A stretch of 37,013 nt of DNA from a bacterium (GTDB taxonomy: Bacteria; Hydrothermota; Tepidihabitantia; B3-TA06): contig JAAYVC010000070.1 of the NCBI GenBank assembly GCA_012517375.1, forward strand, positions 1 to 37,013. Direction: 5' to 3'. Positions 1 through 7,982 of this stretch are shown one piece after another. The notes below the pieces were generated by a model. The model searched no databases and was not told the origin of the DNA. It saw only the letters and a program-made list of their open reading frames with translations. The first letter of the stretch is position 1. The number at the start of each line of letters is the position of its first letter. A program made the position numbers and the translations under genes.

Positions 1-39
1 ACCGGACCACCACACTTTAACACTGACCTGATTCGGGGT

Positions 40-72
40 CCCCAAAATAACGTCTCCGAGGTTCTTTTGGGG
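40..72. repeat. Inverted repeat (hairpin)
   Basis: CCCCAAAA, one mismatched base and AAC pair with GTT and TTTTGGGG around a 9-nt loop, giving an 11-pair stem with one mismatch. There is no clean T-run after it on either strand. It may be the 3' end structure of a gene lying left of the window, or a dispersed palindromic element. Confidence 0.5.
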
Positions 73-75
73 CGG

Positions 76-119
76 TTTTGACCATCTTCTGACCATCTTT
101 TGACCAGCTTTTGACCATA
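76..119. repeat. Four tandem 11-bp repeats (TTTTGACCATC)
   Basis: Four head-to-tail units lie at 76-86, 87-97, 98-108 and 109-119. The consensus is TTTTGACCATC; units 2, 3 and 4 each carry one change. The 11-bp period is close to one DNA helical turn, so the TGACC cores lie on one face of the helix. No gene contains them. Confidence 0.8.
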
Positions 120-161
120 AAATGGGGCTACAAAGGATTAATCCTGAGGGGGTATTTAAGT

Positions 162-186
162 AAAGACCGGCGCAAGACCGGTCTTT
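162..186. terminator. Perfect 9-bp hairpin, possible terminator
   Basis: AAAGACCGG pairs with CCGGTCTTT around a 7-nt loop. The stem ends in T on both strands but no long T-run follows. It could end transcription from the left of the window, or act as a second stop for the minus-strand gyrB/EF-G transcript. Confidence 0.45.
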
Positions 187-209
187 GGATTAATTTCGAA
201 TTGCATATT

Positions 210-239
210 CCATAAGAATCGCATTAGCTATTCTTATGG
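210..239 (-). terminator. 10-bp hairpin after the EF-G-like gene
   Basis: CCATAAGAAT and ATTCTTATGG form a perfect 10-bp stem with a 10-nt loop. It starts seven bases past the stop codon of the minus-strand EF-G-like gene. The position suits a terminator or a 3'-stabilising hairpin. The U-tract typical of a strong intrinsic terminator is lacking on the minus strand. Confidence 0.5.
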
Positions 240-246
240 GATTTTA

Positions 247-2313
247 TTATTCTTCTTTTGCCTTTTTGGCCTCTTCAACAACCTTAGCCGAAACCTCGGT
301 CGGCACAGGGTCGTAATGGTCAAACTGTGCGGTAAAGAACCCGCGTCCTTGCGTAACCGACCGTAAAGTCGTAGCATACTTGTACATCTCAGCCTCAGGC
401 ACCGTTGCTTTGACAACCTGGTTGCGGCCAATGGCGTCCATGCCCTGAATCCTGCCGCGCCGGGAGTTGAGGTCGCCTATAACGTCGCCCATAAACTCTT
501 CTGGAACAGTAACTTCTACATACAGGATGGGTTCCAGAAGTATGGGTTTTGCCTTCTCGCAGCAGGCCTTCATTGCAATCTGGGATGCCAGCTTGAATGC
601 GATTTCGGATGAGTCAACCGTGTGATAGCTTCCATCGTAGAGGGTGACTCTGATGTCAACCATCTGATAACCGGCTAGAATACCTTGAGTTACGAACTCC
701 CGTACGCCTTTTTCAACCGCAGGAATATAGTTCTTGGGTACGGCGCCGCCGTAAATCTCGTCAACGAACTCCACTCCGGAGCCTCGTGGAAGAGGTTCGG
801 TGCGAAGGAAGACATCGCCGAACTGGCCTCGGCCTCCAGATTGCTTTTTGTGGCGTCCTTGCGCTTCGGCCTTGGCTGTTATGGTTTCACGGTATGCAAT
901 ACGAGGTTTTTTAGTATCTACGGATACGCCGTACCTCTTCTTGAGTTTAGAGAGGATTACGTCCAGATGAAGCTCACCCATACCTGATATAAGCTGCTGT
1001 TTAAGTTCAGGATCGAATCTGTAAGTGAAGGTAGGATCTTCATCGTGGAGTCTGGCGAGGGCGTTAGAGACCTTTTCTTCGTCTCCCTTGGACTGGGGAA
1101 CGACAGCAACCGAGATGGGCGGGTTCGGGAATGTGAGTTTACCGATGGAGAGTTTTGGCCCTGATGTGAGAGTGTCGCCAGTACCTGTTGATTTAAGCTT
1201 TACGAGTCCCGCAATCATGCCTGCTGTAAGCTTACCAGCGTCACTGCGTTCGCGTCCTTGAAGGGCAAGTATCTGACCGATTCGTTCAGACGAGCCCTGG
1301 TCGATGTTTTGAAGGGTGCTTCCGGAGGATATCTCTCCTGAGAATACCCTCGTGTAGAGCAAATCACCTAGATGGGGGTCCGAGACCGTCTTAAATACGT
1401 AAGCAAGGGTATCCTTCGAGCCTTGAATAACGAACTCGGCATCCTGTCCATCCTTTTTGAGTTTGAGCGCAGGTACTTCGAGAGGAGAAGGGAAGAAGCC
1501 TACGATAAAATCGCACAACGCCTGAACGCCTGTCGTCGAAAGAGCGTCGCCTGCAAAAAGAGGGTAAAGCTTACCCTCTGCAAGACCCTTTTTGAAAACA
1601 GGCAGCAGCTGTTCGGTGGTCGGGATATTGCCTTCAAGATACGATTCGAGAAGTTTCTCGTCAAGCTCGGCGACAGCTTCGATGAGTTTTTCCTTATAGC
1701 TGTTGAATTCCGCTTTGAGTGCGTCAGGGATATCCTGCGTCTCAGTCTTACCGTCTTTTGTAGTGTAGACCTTTTCAGCAAGAAGTGATACCACCCCGGT
1801 CAGGCCGGAACCTGAACCTACAGGTATTGTTACTGGTGCAACCGATGTGCCGAACGCCTCAACCATCTGTTTGAAGGTAGTGGAAAAATCCGTATCCGGC
1901 TTGGAAAGCTTGTTTATGAAAATAGCCTTCCCTTTTCGCTCATCGGTAAGACGCCTCCAACCCATCTCAGTGCCTACGCCGATTCCGGACGCGGCGTCAA
2001 TCACGACAATCCCTACATCTACGGCTCGAGAACCGGAGATCATCTCTCCGGCAAAATCGGCATAACCCGGTGTATCTACAATACTTAGAAGATGATTCTG
2101 ATATTCGCACGATGCAACAGCAAGGCTAAGACTGTTCCTGCGTTCTATCTCTTCTTCATCGAAGTCGAATATGGATGTTCCGTTGTCTACCCTGCCTTGT
2201 CTGGAGTTCGCACCCGTTAAAAAGAGAATCGCATCGGCTAAGGTGGTTTTTCCGGAACCACCGTGGCCGAAGAATCCGAATGTTCTTGTATTCTTAGGAT
2301 CCTTAGCGCTCAC
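247..2313 (-). CDS. EF-G-like translation factor GTPase
   Basis: A 688-residue protein with the full EF-G domain order. The P-loop is GHGGSGKT (16-23), switch II is DTPGYADF (80-87), and domains II-V extend to about residue 675. It resembles the EF-G-II/FusA2 type rather than canonical FusA: the switch I region reads RRNSLSLAVA and there is no RGITI motif. The guanine-specificity motif NKxD reads N134-K-L-S137, so the aspartate is replaced by serine. The start is GTG at 2311-2313, with AGGAGG four bases upstream overlapping the stop of the M42 gene. It is the last gene of the recF-gyrB run and is followed by a hairpin. Its role could be an auxiliary elongation or ribosome-recycling factor; the altered G4 motif leaves nucleotide specificity open. 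Confidence 0.9.
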   Translation of the reverse strand: MSAKDPKNTRTFGFFGHGGSGKTTLADAILFLTGANSRQGRVDNGTSIFDFDEEEIERRNSLSLAVASCEYQNHLLSIVDTPGYADFAGEMISGSRAVDVGIVVIDAASGIGVGTEMGWRRLTDERKGKAIFINKLSKPDTDFSTTFKQMVEAFGTSVAPVTIPVGSGSGLTGVVSLLAEKVYTTKDGKTETQDIPDALKAEFNSYKEKLIEAVAELDEKLLESYLEGNIPTTEQLLPVFKKGLAEGKLYPLFAGDALSTTGVQALCDFIVGFFPSPLEVPALKLKKDGQDAEFVIQGSKDTLAYVFKTVSDPHLGDLLYTRVFSGEISSGSTLQNIDQGSSERIGQILALQGRERSDAGKLTAGMIAGLVKLKSTGTGDTLTSGPKLSIGKLTFPNPPISVAVVPQSKGDEEKVSNALARLHDEDPTFTYRFDPELKQQLISGMGELHLDVILSKLKKRYGVSVDTKKPRIAYRETITAKAEAQGRHKKQSGGRGQFGDVFLRTEPLPRGSGVEFVDEIYGGAVPKNYIPAVEKGVREFVTQGILAGYQMVDIRVTLYDGSYHTVDSSEIAFKLASQIAMKACCEKAKPILLEPILYVEVTVPEEFMGDVIGDLNSRRGRIQGMDAIGRNQVVKATVPEAEMYKYATTLRSVTQGRGFFTAQFDHYDPVPTEVSAKVVEEAKKAKEE

Positions 2314-2323
2314 AAGTCCTCCT

Positions 2324-3382
2324 TCAGGAAAATTTTATAATCTCCGCTGCCTTCGCGGAATCAAGACTTTCGATAACGGCGTTCAGGAGTCTAACGAGCG
2401 CTATGTAATCTTCTTCGTATATGACCCCTACATGTGAATGAATATAGCGGGCCGGAAGTCCTAAAGCAATGGAAGGCACGCCTGTTTTGGTTACGTGAAT
2501 GGCGCCCGAATCGTATCCTCCTCTCAGAGATGCGAGGTGATATTTTATACCTGTAGCTTCTGCCGTCTCGCATACAAAATCCCTGAACGCAAGGTTGGGA
2601 ATCATCGTAGAGTCGTAAATCAAGACTGCTGCGCCTGCACCGAAGCGTTCAAGGGCGTCGGAGTCGTCGCCCGGAGCGTCTGAGGAGAGAGAAACATCTA
2701 TAGCGATTGAGATATCCGGTTCCACCGCTCCTGCGACCGTTTTAGCCCCACGAAGGCCGACCTCTTCCTGAACGGTCCCTGCCAGATATAGACGTGATTT
2801 GTGCTTGGGTAATTTCTGCGCTATCTCTACAAGAGCGGCGCAGCCTACACGATCATCCCATGCCTTTGCAGCGAGTATTCCGTTCGCCAGAGGCGTAAAT
2901 GGTGATACCGGGACAATCGGATCGCCCGGTCTGACCCCGGTAGATTCAAGCGAGTTCTCGCCGAGTACGCCTATGTCGATAAAGAGATTATCCATCTCGG
3001 GGACCTTCTTGCGTTCCTCCTCCTTCATGGCGTGAGGAGCCTTGGAGCCGACAATGCCGTCAAAATCACCCTTACGGGTGCGAACTTTCACCCGCTGGCT
3101 CAAAAGAACTTGCGGCCACCAGCCTCCTAACGGTAAAAAGTAGATGTAGCCTTGTTTAGTGATCTTTTTAACCATGAAGCCGACCTCATCCATGTGTGCA
3201 GCAAGCAGAAGCTTAGGTCCTTTAGAATCACCTTCGCGGTATCCGATAACTGAGCCAAGTCTGTCCGTTGTGACTTCGAGATTTTTGCCGAAATACCGGG
3301 TCATGATAGCTCGGACATCGGTTTCATAACCTGATGGTCCAAAGGCTTCAGTAAGCTCTTTGAAGAGTTCGTGTCTCTCCAC
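2324..3382 (-). CDS. M42 family metallo-aminopeptidase
   Basis: A 352-residue cytosolic peptidase of the M42 (tetrahedral aminopeptidase/endoglucanase-like) family. All expected metal and catalytic positions are present: H63 in AHMDEVG, D176 in AWDDR, the E206-E207 pair in QEEVGLRG, D229 in IDVS and H315 in RYIHSH. No signal peptide is seen. Such enzymes form large complexes that trim peptides released by cytosolic proteases. The start is GTG (3380-3382), preceded by GGAGG at good spacing and lying eight bases after the gyrB stop, so it is probably cotranscribed with gyrB. Length is normal for the family. Substrate preference cannot be read from the sequence. Confidence 0.93.
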   Translation of the reverse strand: MERHELFKELTEAFGPSGYETDVRAIMTRYFGKNLEVTTDRLGSVIGYREGDSKGPKLLLAAHMDEVGFMVKKITKQGYIYFLPLGGWWPQVLLSQRVKVRTRKGDFDGIVGSKAPHAMKEEERKKVPEMDNLFIDIGVLGENSLESTGVRPGDPIVPVSPFTPLANGILAAKAWDDRVGCAALVEIAQKLPKHKSRLYLAGTVQEEVGLRGAKTVAGAVEPDISIAIDVSLSSDAPGDDSDALERFGAGAAVLIYDSTMIPNLAFRDFVCETAEATGIKYHLASLRGGYDSGAIHVTKTGVPSIALGLPARYIHSHVGVIYEEDYIALVRLLNAVIESLDSAKAAEIIKFS

Positions 3383-3390
3383 AAATCCTC

Positions 3391-5289
3391 CTAAATATCA
3401 AGATTTTCAACAAATTGTGCATTTGTTTCTATGAATTCCCGCCTTGGACCGACTTCCGACCCCATGAGGTCGGAGAAAACCTTGTGCGCCTCGGCGGCGT
3501 CCGCTACGTTGACTTTCTTTAAGATACGCTTTTCGGGGTTCATCGTTGTCTCCCAAAGCTGCTCCGGATTCATCTCGCCAAGTCCTTTGAATCGCTGGAT
3601 TTCTATACTTTCGGGTTTGGAGCTTTGTTTGCGCAGAGCTTCAAGTTCATCATCTGTATAGATATAATTTTCCTTTTTCCCGTGCTTTACTTTATAAAGA
3701 GGCGGCTGTGCGATGTAGATCATGCCGTTTTCTATAAGCTCCCTCATGTGCCTGTAGAAAAGAGTCAAGAGAAGCGTGCGGATGTGAGAACCGTCAACGT
3801 CTGCATCGGCCATGATAACCACTTTAGAGTAACGCAGCCGTTCGCGGTCGAAGCTGTCCTCCCCGAAGCCTGTGCCGACCGATGATACGATTGCCTTGAT
3901 CTCGTTATTGGCAAGTATCTTGTTGAGAGCCGACTTCTCAACATTCAGGATCTTGCCGCGGAGAGCCAAGACGGCCTGGAACCGGCGATCGCGACCCTGT
4001 TTTGCAGAACCTCCTGCGGACTCGCCCTCGACTATGAACAGCTCGCACTCATCCGGGTTGTCCGAAGAGCAGTCTGCAAGCTTGCCCGGAAGCGTTTCAG
4101 AGGATAAAAGACTCTTTTTGCGCTCAATGTCGCGAGCCTTGCGTGCGGCCTCCCGCGCCCTGGCAGCAGCCTGCGCTTTTTGAAGTATGAGGTTTAAGAC
4201 CCTGGGTTGTTCGTCGAAATACCGAGACAGCCCCTCTGAGATTATGGATTCTACTATTCCTCTAACCTCGCTGTTCCCGAGCTTGGTCTTGGTCTGTCCC
4301 TCGAACTGGGGGTTTTTGAGACGAACCGAAAGCACGGCGGAAAGGCCCTCGCGAACGTCCTCGCCCGAAAGCTCTACCGCCTTGGTTTTGGCGGTTGCGG
4401 CTTTTCGCGCCGCATCGTTGAATGTTTTGGTGACGGCCGACTTGAACCCGACAAGATGCGTACCGCCTTCGTGAGTGTTTATCGTGTTGACGAACGTGAG
4501 TATGTTTTCGGAAAAGCTGTCCGTATACTCCACAGCCGCCTCCACTTCAAGGCCGTTCCTTGCATCCTTTATGTATATGGGCTTGTGCAGACGGGTACAG
4601 CCCTGGTCAATATAGGAGAGAAAATCGATTATCCCGTTCTTGTAGTGAAAAACCTGTTCGGTATTTGCGCTTTTATCTAAAAGTTTGATGGTCAGCTCAG
4701 GGTTAAGGTAGGCCACCTCCCTTAGCCTGGTGGAGAGGATGTCTGCGTTGAAGGTAGTCTTCTTGAATATGGTCGGATCCGGTGTAAACGTTATCCTGGT
4801 TCCTGTCTTTTTTGTCTTGCCGACTACCTCGAGCGGACCCTTTGGTATTCCCCTTTCATAAACTTGCCTGTGAACCTTTCCATCCCGATATACCTCAGCC
4901 TCGAGCCAGTCCGAAAGAGCGTTGACTACTGAAGCTCCAACGCCGTGAAGTCCGCCCGATATCGTGTAGACCTTGCCGGAGAATTTCGCTCCTGCGTGAA
5001 GAACAGTCATAACGACTTCAAGCGCTGATATGCCGAGATCAGGGTGAGGGTCCACGGGAATACCGCGTCCGTCATCTTCTATTGATACCTGGTCAGACGC
5101 AAGCAGGGTGATCGTTATGTTGCGGCATACGCCTGCCATCGCCTCATCGATGGAGTTATCCACTATCTCTGAGACCAGATGGTGCAATCCGCGCACGCCG
5201 ACGTCGCCAATGTACATGGCAGGACGGCGTCTTACTCCTTCAAGTCCTTTCAGGACTTGTATTTGCGATGCATCGTAACGTTCGTTCAT
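3391..5289 (-). CDS. gyrB: DNA gyrase subunit B
   Basis: The ATPase and TOPRIM subunit of DNA gyrase, 632 residues. The GHKL ATPase motifs are in order near the N-terminus: RRPAMYIGD, EIVDNSIDEA, DDGRGIPVD and the lid GGLHGVGASVVNA. The TOPRIM domain has EGESAGGSAKQGRDR and DADVDGSHIRTL, and the tail has QRFKGLGEMNPEQLW. Length is typical of GyrB without a large insertion. The ATG overlaps the TGA of the DUF721 gene as ATGA, implying translational coupling. A topoisomerase IV ParE assignment is less likely because of the recF/DUF721 neighbourhood, which is characteristic of gyrB. The gyrA gene is not in the window. Confidence 0.97.
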   Translation of the reverse strand: MNERYDASQIQVLKGLEGVRRRPAMYIGDVGVRGLHHLVSEIVDNSIDEAMAGVCRNITITLLASDQVSIEDDGRGIPVDPHPDLGISALEVVMTVLHAGAKFSGKVYTISGGLHGVGASVVNALSDWLEAEVYRDGKVHRQVYERGIPKGPLEVVGKTKKTGTRITFTPDPTIFKKTTFNADILSTRLREVAYLNPELTIKLLDKSANTEQVFHYKNGIIDFLSYIDQGCTRLHKPIYIKDARNGLEVEAAVEYTDSFSENILTFVNTINTHEGGTHLVGFKSAVTKTFNDAARKAATAKTKAVELSGEDVREGLSAVLSVRLKNPQFEGQTKTKLGNSEVRGIVESIISEGLSRYFDEQPRVLNLILQKAQAAARAREAARKARDIERKKSLLSSETLPGKLADCSSDNPDECELFIVEGESAGGSAKQGRDRRFQAVLALRGKILNVEKSALNKILANNEIKAIVSSVGTGFGEDSFDRERLRYSKVVIMADADVDGSHIRTLLLTLFYRHMRELIENGMIYIAQPPLYKVKHGKKENYIYTDDELEALRKQSSKPESIEIQRFKGLGEMNPEQLWETTMNPEKRILKKVNVADAAEAHKVFSDLMGSEVGPRREFIETNAQFVENLDI

Positions 5290-5609
5290 TGCTTCCTCTT
5301 AGAACTGCCTGTGATAAACTTTATATCCTTGATAACCTCCCGACCCACCCTTTGATTAACGTTAAGAATGAGCTTTTTCTTAAGCGCTTTCAATTCGGTG
5401 AACCAGACTTTAGTCGGCACCGTGACATAAAGTATATCCGATTTTATACCTAATGCAACACATCTTGAGGCAATCTTAGGGCCTGCTGCGTCAGGCCAGG
5501 CTTGAACAGCTTCATAATCCTTCAGCTTGGAACCAAGTCTTGCATCCAGGAGATTCTTTGCGGCTTCTCCAAGCGTCCTAAACCTGCCTGATCGAGCCTT
5601 GTTTGACAT
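5286..5609 (-). CDS. DUF721/DciA-like protein
   Basis: About 107 residues from the ATG at 5607-5609. A longer open frame reaches 5732, but its extra 41 codons lie within recF and look like shadow sequence, while the chosen ATG has AAAGG at suitable spacing. The core runs from GRFRTLGEAAKNLLD to a WPDAAGPKIASRC segment, the typical DUF721 signature (W...G..I...), followed by a beta-rich part with VTVPTKVWFTEL. DUF721 proteins include DciA, the replicative-helicase loader of many bacteria, and often sit between recF and gyrB, as here. It overlaps the end of recF by 32 nt and the start of gyrB by 4 nt. Confidence 0.85.
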   Translation of the reverse strand: MSNKARSGRFRTLGEAAKNLLDARLGSKLKDYEAVQAWPDAAGPKIASRCVALGIKSDILYVTVPTKVWFTELKALKKKLILNVNQRVGREVIKDIKFITGSSKRKQ

Positions 5610-6636
5610 TGAACCTTTTACCTTCGACGTTAAGCGGCGGATTTGCAGCGGCATAAAAAAGCTGCCCTTTTGATTTAACGAGGTCGAACAGAAGACGCGT
5701 GTTGTGGTCATCGAGCTCGGCCGCAACGTCATCCATGAGGTATACAGGCGTTATACCGGCAGAGATGGCGGTTTCGGTTTCGGCAAGAGCTAGTGCGAGT
5801 GCGGCAAGTCTCTGCTGACCGTATGATCCGAAAGAACGCAGCGATCGCGATTCAAGAAGAACGCGGAAGTCGTCCCTGTGGGGTCCCCTTAAGGTGAATC
5901 CCTGTTTTTTTTCGTATTCGCGGGATTGCTCAAGAAGCTCTCTGTAATCTTCTTCATCCGATACATTTGATTTGTATTCCAGCTTAAGCTCGGAGTGGGG
6001 AAGGAATCTTTTTGCCATCCGGCCGAAATGATGTAAAAAGCGCTTCCAGTACTCTTTTCTTCGAGTGGCTATCTCGCGCGCCAGCTCCGAAAGCCTGGCT
6101 TCCCATACTTTGAATTCATTGTTTCCGGCTTGTTTTTTCAGAAGGGCATTGCGATGAAGAAGGACTTTGCGGAACTCCGAGAGAAGGAATCCGTAAGTGC
6201 GTGAAAGCTTGCTAAGTGATTCGTCAAGAAAAGATCTGCGGTCTGCGGGCGAGCCGGAGACGAGACGCCTGTCGTCAAGGAGAAGTATGGAGACTGGAAG
6301 CCATCCGGAATAAAGAGAGCGTCGGGCAATCTCCCTGCGCTCGAGGAAATAGTGTTTGCGTTCGGCTGGAGAAAAGTAAACGCGAGCGGACCAAACCTGG
6401 GCTCTTTCGTTAAGGGCGCTGCCTGCGACCCTGAAATGTGTGGCGCCGAATTTTAGAATTTCAGAATCCTGAATGGTTCTGAAGCTTATGCCCCTTGCTA
6501 GGACGGCGATCGCCTCGAGCAGATTCGTCTTGCCCGCTCCGTTATGACCAAAGATAATGTTGGCGCTCTCGCTGAACCTGACGCTCTGTTCGGTGAGATT
6601 CCGATAGCCCTCAAGACTCAACTCTTCGAGCCACAT
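5578..6636 (-). CDS. recF: DNA replication/repair protein RecF
   Basis: A 352-residue SMC-like ABC ATPase of the RecFOR gap-repair pathway, which loads RecA at single-strand gaps. Walker A is FGHNGAGKTNLLEA near residues 29-42, the signature region is SYGQQRLAALALALAE, and Walker B/D-loop is YLMDDVAAELD. The N-terminal start MWLEELSLEGYRNL is typical. The ATG at 6634-6636 has no strong Shine-Dalgarno sequence. It is followed by DUF721 and gyrB in the conserved order. The dnaA-dnaN pair that often precedes recF is absent; the gene on that side is an SPFH protein. A weak AT-rich promoter may lie in 6637-6753. Confidence 0.95.
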   Translation of the reverse strand: MWLEELSLEGYRNLTEQSVRFSESANIIFGHNGAGKTNLLEAIAVLARGISFRTIQDSEILKFGATHFRVAGSALNERAQVWSARVYFSPAERKHYFLERREIARRSLYSGWLPVSILLLDDRRLVSGSPADRRSFLDESLSKLSRTYGFLLSEFRKVLLHRNALLKKQAGNNEFKVWEARLSELAREIATRRKEYWKRFLHHFGRMAKRFLPHSELKLEYKSNVSDEEDYRELLEQSREYEKKQGFTLRGPHRDDFRVLLESRSLRSFGSYGQQRLAALALALAETETAISAGITPVYLMDDVAAELDDHNTRLLFDLVKSKGQLFYAAANPPLNVEGKRFNVKQGSIRQV

Positions 6637-6753
6637 ATAGAAAACTGCTTTTTTTTCGAACTTGATTGCACTATATCTTTAATCATATCTATCAAAACGC
6701 ACCATCAGGCATTGGGATATATCCTGCTGACGCGAATGCTATTGAAGATAATC

Positions 6754-7707
6754 TTACTGACCAATAATTCCCTTCAAGTCCATAATCGTTGCCTGATCGG
6801 AGACGATTACCTTCACGTCGTCGGCGAGTTTATCTACGTAAAGGTACTTAATATAGTTAGGATTTGCCCTTAGTTCGCGAGAAACTATAGCTATTGCCCT
6901 GGCTTTGCCCTCGGCTTCAATGGTTTTGCGTTCCGCCTCTTTTCTTTCCTGTAAAAGGACGTACTCCATCTTTTCTGCCTTCTGCTGAGCTATCTGTTTT
7001 TCCTCTATCGATTTCGCAAACTCCTCCGTGAACTGCACGTCCCGAAGCGCAACTCCGTCGACGAATATGCCGTCCGGCTCAAGAAGCTTTTTCAGGCGCC
7101 TCTGCACCTCATCCTGAACGGCCTCCCTCTTTCCGGAGTAGATATCCATTATGGTGTAACCGGAGACGGTGAGACGAACGGCCGAGCGAATGGTCGGCCT
7201 TACGACCTTCTCTTCGAAATCCGGGCCTATGAGCCGGTGGATATCGAAGACCTTGTTCGGGTCAAGATGGTACCAGCAGGTAAGATCGAGTCCCACTTCA
7301 AGCCCCTCTTTAGTAGGCGCCCAAAGTGCATCATCGGCATCCTTGCGACGACCTTCTTCCAACGTGCTCGACATGGTGTATTCGGTTCTTCTTAAGTCAT
7401 AGAGGGAGGTTTGAGTTATCAAAGGCGGGATGAAGTTTATACCCTCGCGCGATACGCTGTATGTCTTTGGTATTATCCAGAAGATAACGAGAGCGTTCCC
7501 TACGGGAACTATTCTAATGAAGCTTATGAGGATGGCCAGAAAGAGGACGGCGACCGCGGCTGCTATATATGCCGCAGGCTTAAGCTGTCTTCTTTGCCTT
7601 GGCACCTCGGCGGAAGGCTTGCGGATAAAAAGCCTCTGAAGACGGAACCCGAAGAAAAGTATTGCGAAAAACGCTATAATAAGTATTACAACGAGAAATC
7701 CAATCAT
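6754..7707 (-). CDS. SPFH/prohibitin-like membrane protein
   Basis: A 317-residue SPFH (band 7/prohibitin) protein. There are two hydrophobic segments, at about 1-23 and 46-67, separated by a basic loop (residues 24-45). The SPFH domain follows from about 67 to 235. Next comes a charged helix rich in E, K, A and Q (about 235-275) of the kind that forms coiled coils in oligomeric rings. The family scaffolds membrane microdomains and often controls membrane proteases such as FtsH, but no protease partner is adjacent here. The ATG has GGAGG upstream and a clear promoter (7746-7774). It is divergent from the alpha-2-macroglobulin operon. Two membrane segments rather than one is mildly unusual. 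Confidence 0.85.
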   Translation of the reverse strand: MIGFLVVILIIAFFAILFFGFRLQRLFIRKPSAEVPRQRRQLKPAAYIAAAVAVLFLAILISFIRIVPVGNALVIFWIIPKTYSVSREGINFIPPLITQTSLYDLRRTEYTMSSTLEEGRRKDADDALWAPTKEGLEVGLDLTCWYHLDPNKVFDIHRLIGPDFEEKVVRPTIRSAVRLTVSGYTIMDIYSGKREAVQDEVQRRLKKLLEPDGIFVDGVALRDVQFTEEFAKSIEEKQIAQQKAEKMEYVLLQERKEAERKTIEAEGKARAIAIVSRELRANPNYIKYLYVDKLADDVKVIVSDQATIMDLKGIIGQ

Positions 7708-7745
7708 TCTTTCCTCCTAAGATACAGTTCGTTTGATTATTGAGT

Positions 7746-7774
7746 ATAATAGCCTTCATCTTGATAAAAGTCAA
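7746..7774 (-). promoter_or_regulatory. Promoter of the SPFH gene
   Basis: On the minus strand TTGACT (7774-7769), a 17-bp spacer and TATTAT (7751-7746) form a near-consensus sigma-70-type promoter. The expected start lies about 32 nt before the ATG. GGAGG lies at 7713-7717. Confidence 0.75.
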
Positions 7775-7858
7775 CAACTCCGATATCTTGCTCCTTGTGA
7801 TTCGGAATGTTTTTCTACGCTTGTGTTGACACTAACTAACGTTTTGAGAACAACTCAC

Positions 7859-7886
7859 TTGACAATGAGCAAGAGTCATCTATACT
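7859..7886 (+). promoter_or_regulatory. Promoter of the alpha-2-macroglobulin operon
   Basis: TTGACA at 7859-7864, a 16-bp spacer and TATACT at 7881-7886. Transcription would begin near 7893, leaving a leader of about 90 nt before the DUF1175 start codon. It diverges from the SPFH promoter, and the 80-odd bases between them could hold shared control sites. Confidence 0.75.
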
Positions 7887-7921
7887 GAGGCACGGAAAAG
7901 ATATGATTCGGATAAAGGCAG

Positions 7922-7960
7922 GGCAACTCAAGATGATCTCGCGGCGTTGCCGGATACCGC
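7922..7960 (+). promoter_or_regulatory. Possible structured mRNA leader
   Basis: Within the predicted 5' leader, GGCAAC (7922-7927) can pair with GTTGCC (7946-7951). An overlapping alternative pairs GCGG (7941-7944) with CCGC (7957-7960). The two stems exclude each other, which would suit a switch, but both are short. I could not match it to a known riboswitch class. Confidence 0.25.
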
Positions 7961-7982
7961 AAATCGAGGAGAGTAAATAACG

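Larger units (their letters stand above)
1..246. other. Non-coding left flank with hairpins and tandem repeat
   Basis: No convincing gene is visible. One plus-strand frame is open from the edge to a TGA near 78, too short to support a gene call. The stretch holds an imperfect 12-bp hairpin, four 11-bp tandem repeats and two further hairpins, listed separately. It lies just downstream of the EF-G-like gene, which ends at 247 on the minus strand. Confidence 0.6.

Noticed and set aside
1372-1788. 138-codon plus-strand reading frame
   Set aside because: Antisense to the EF-G-like GTPase; composition mirrors the opposite strand.
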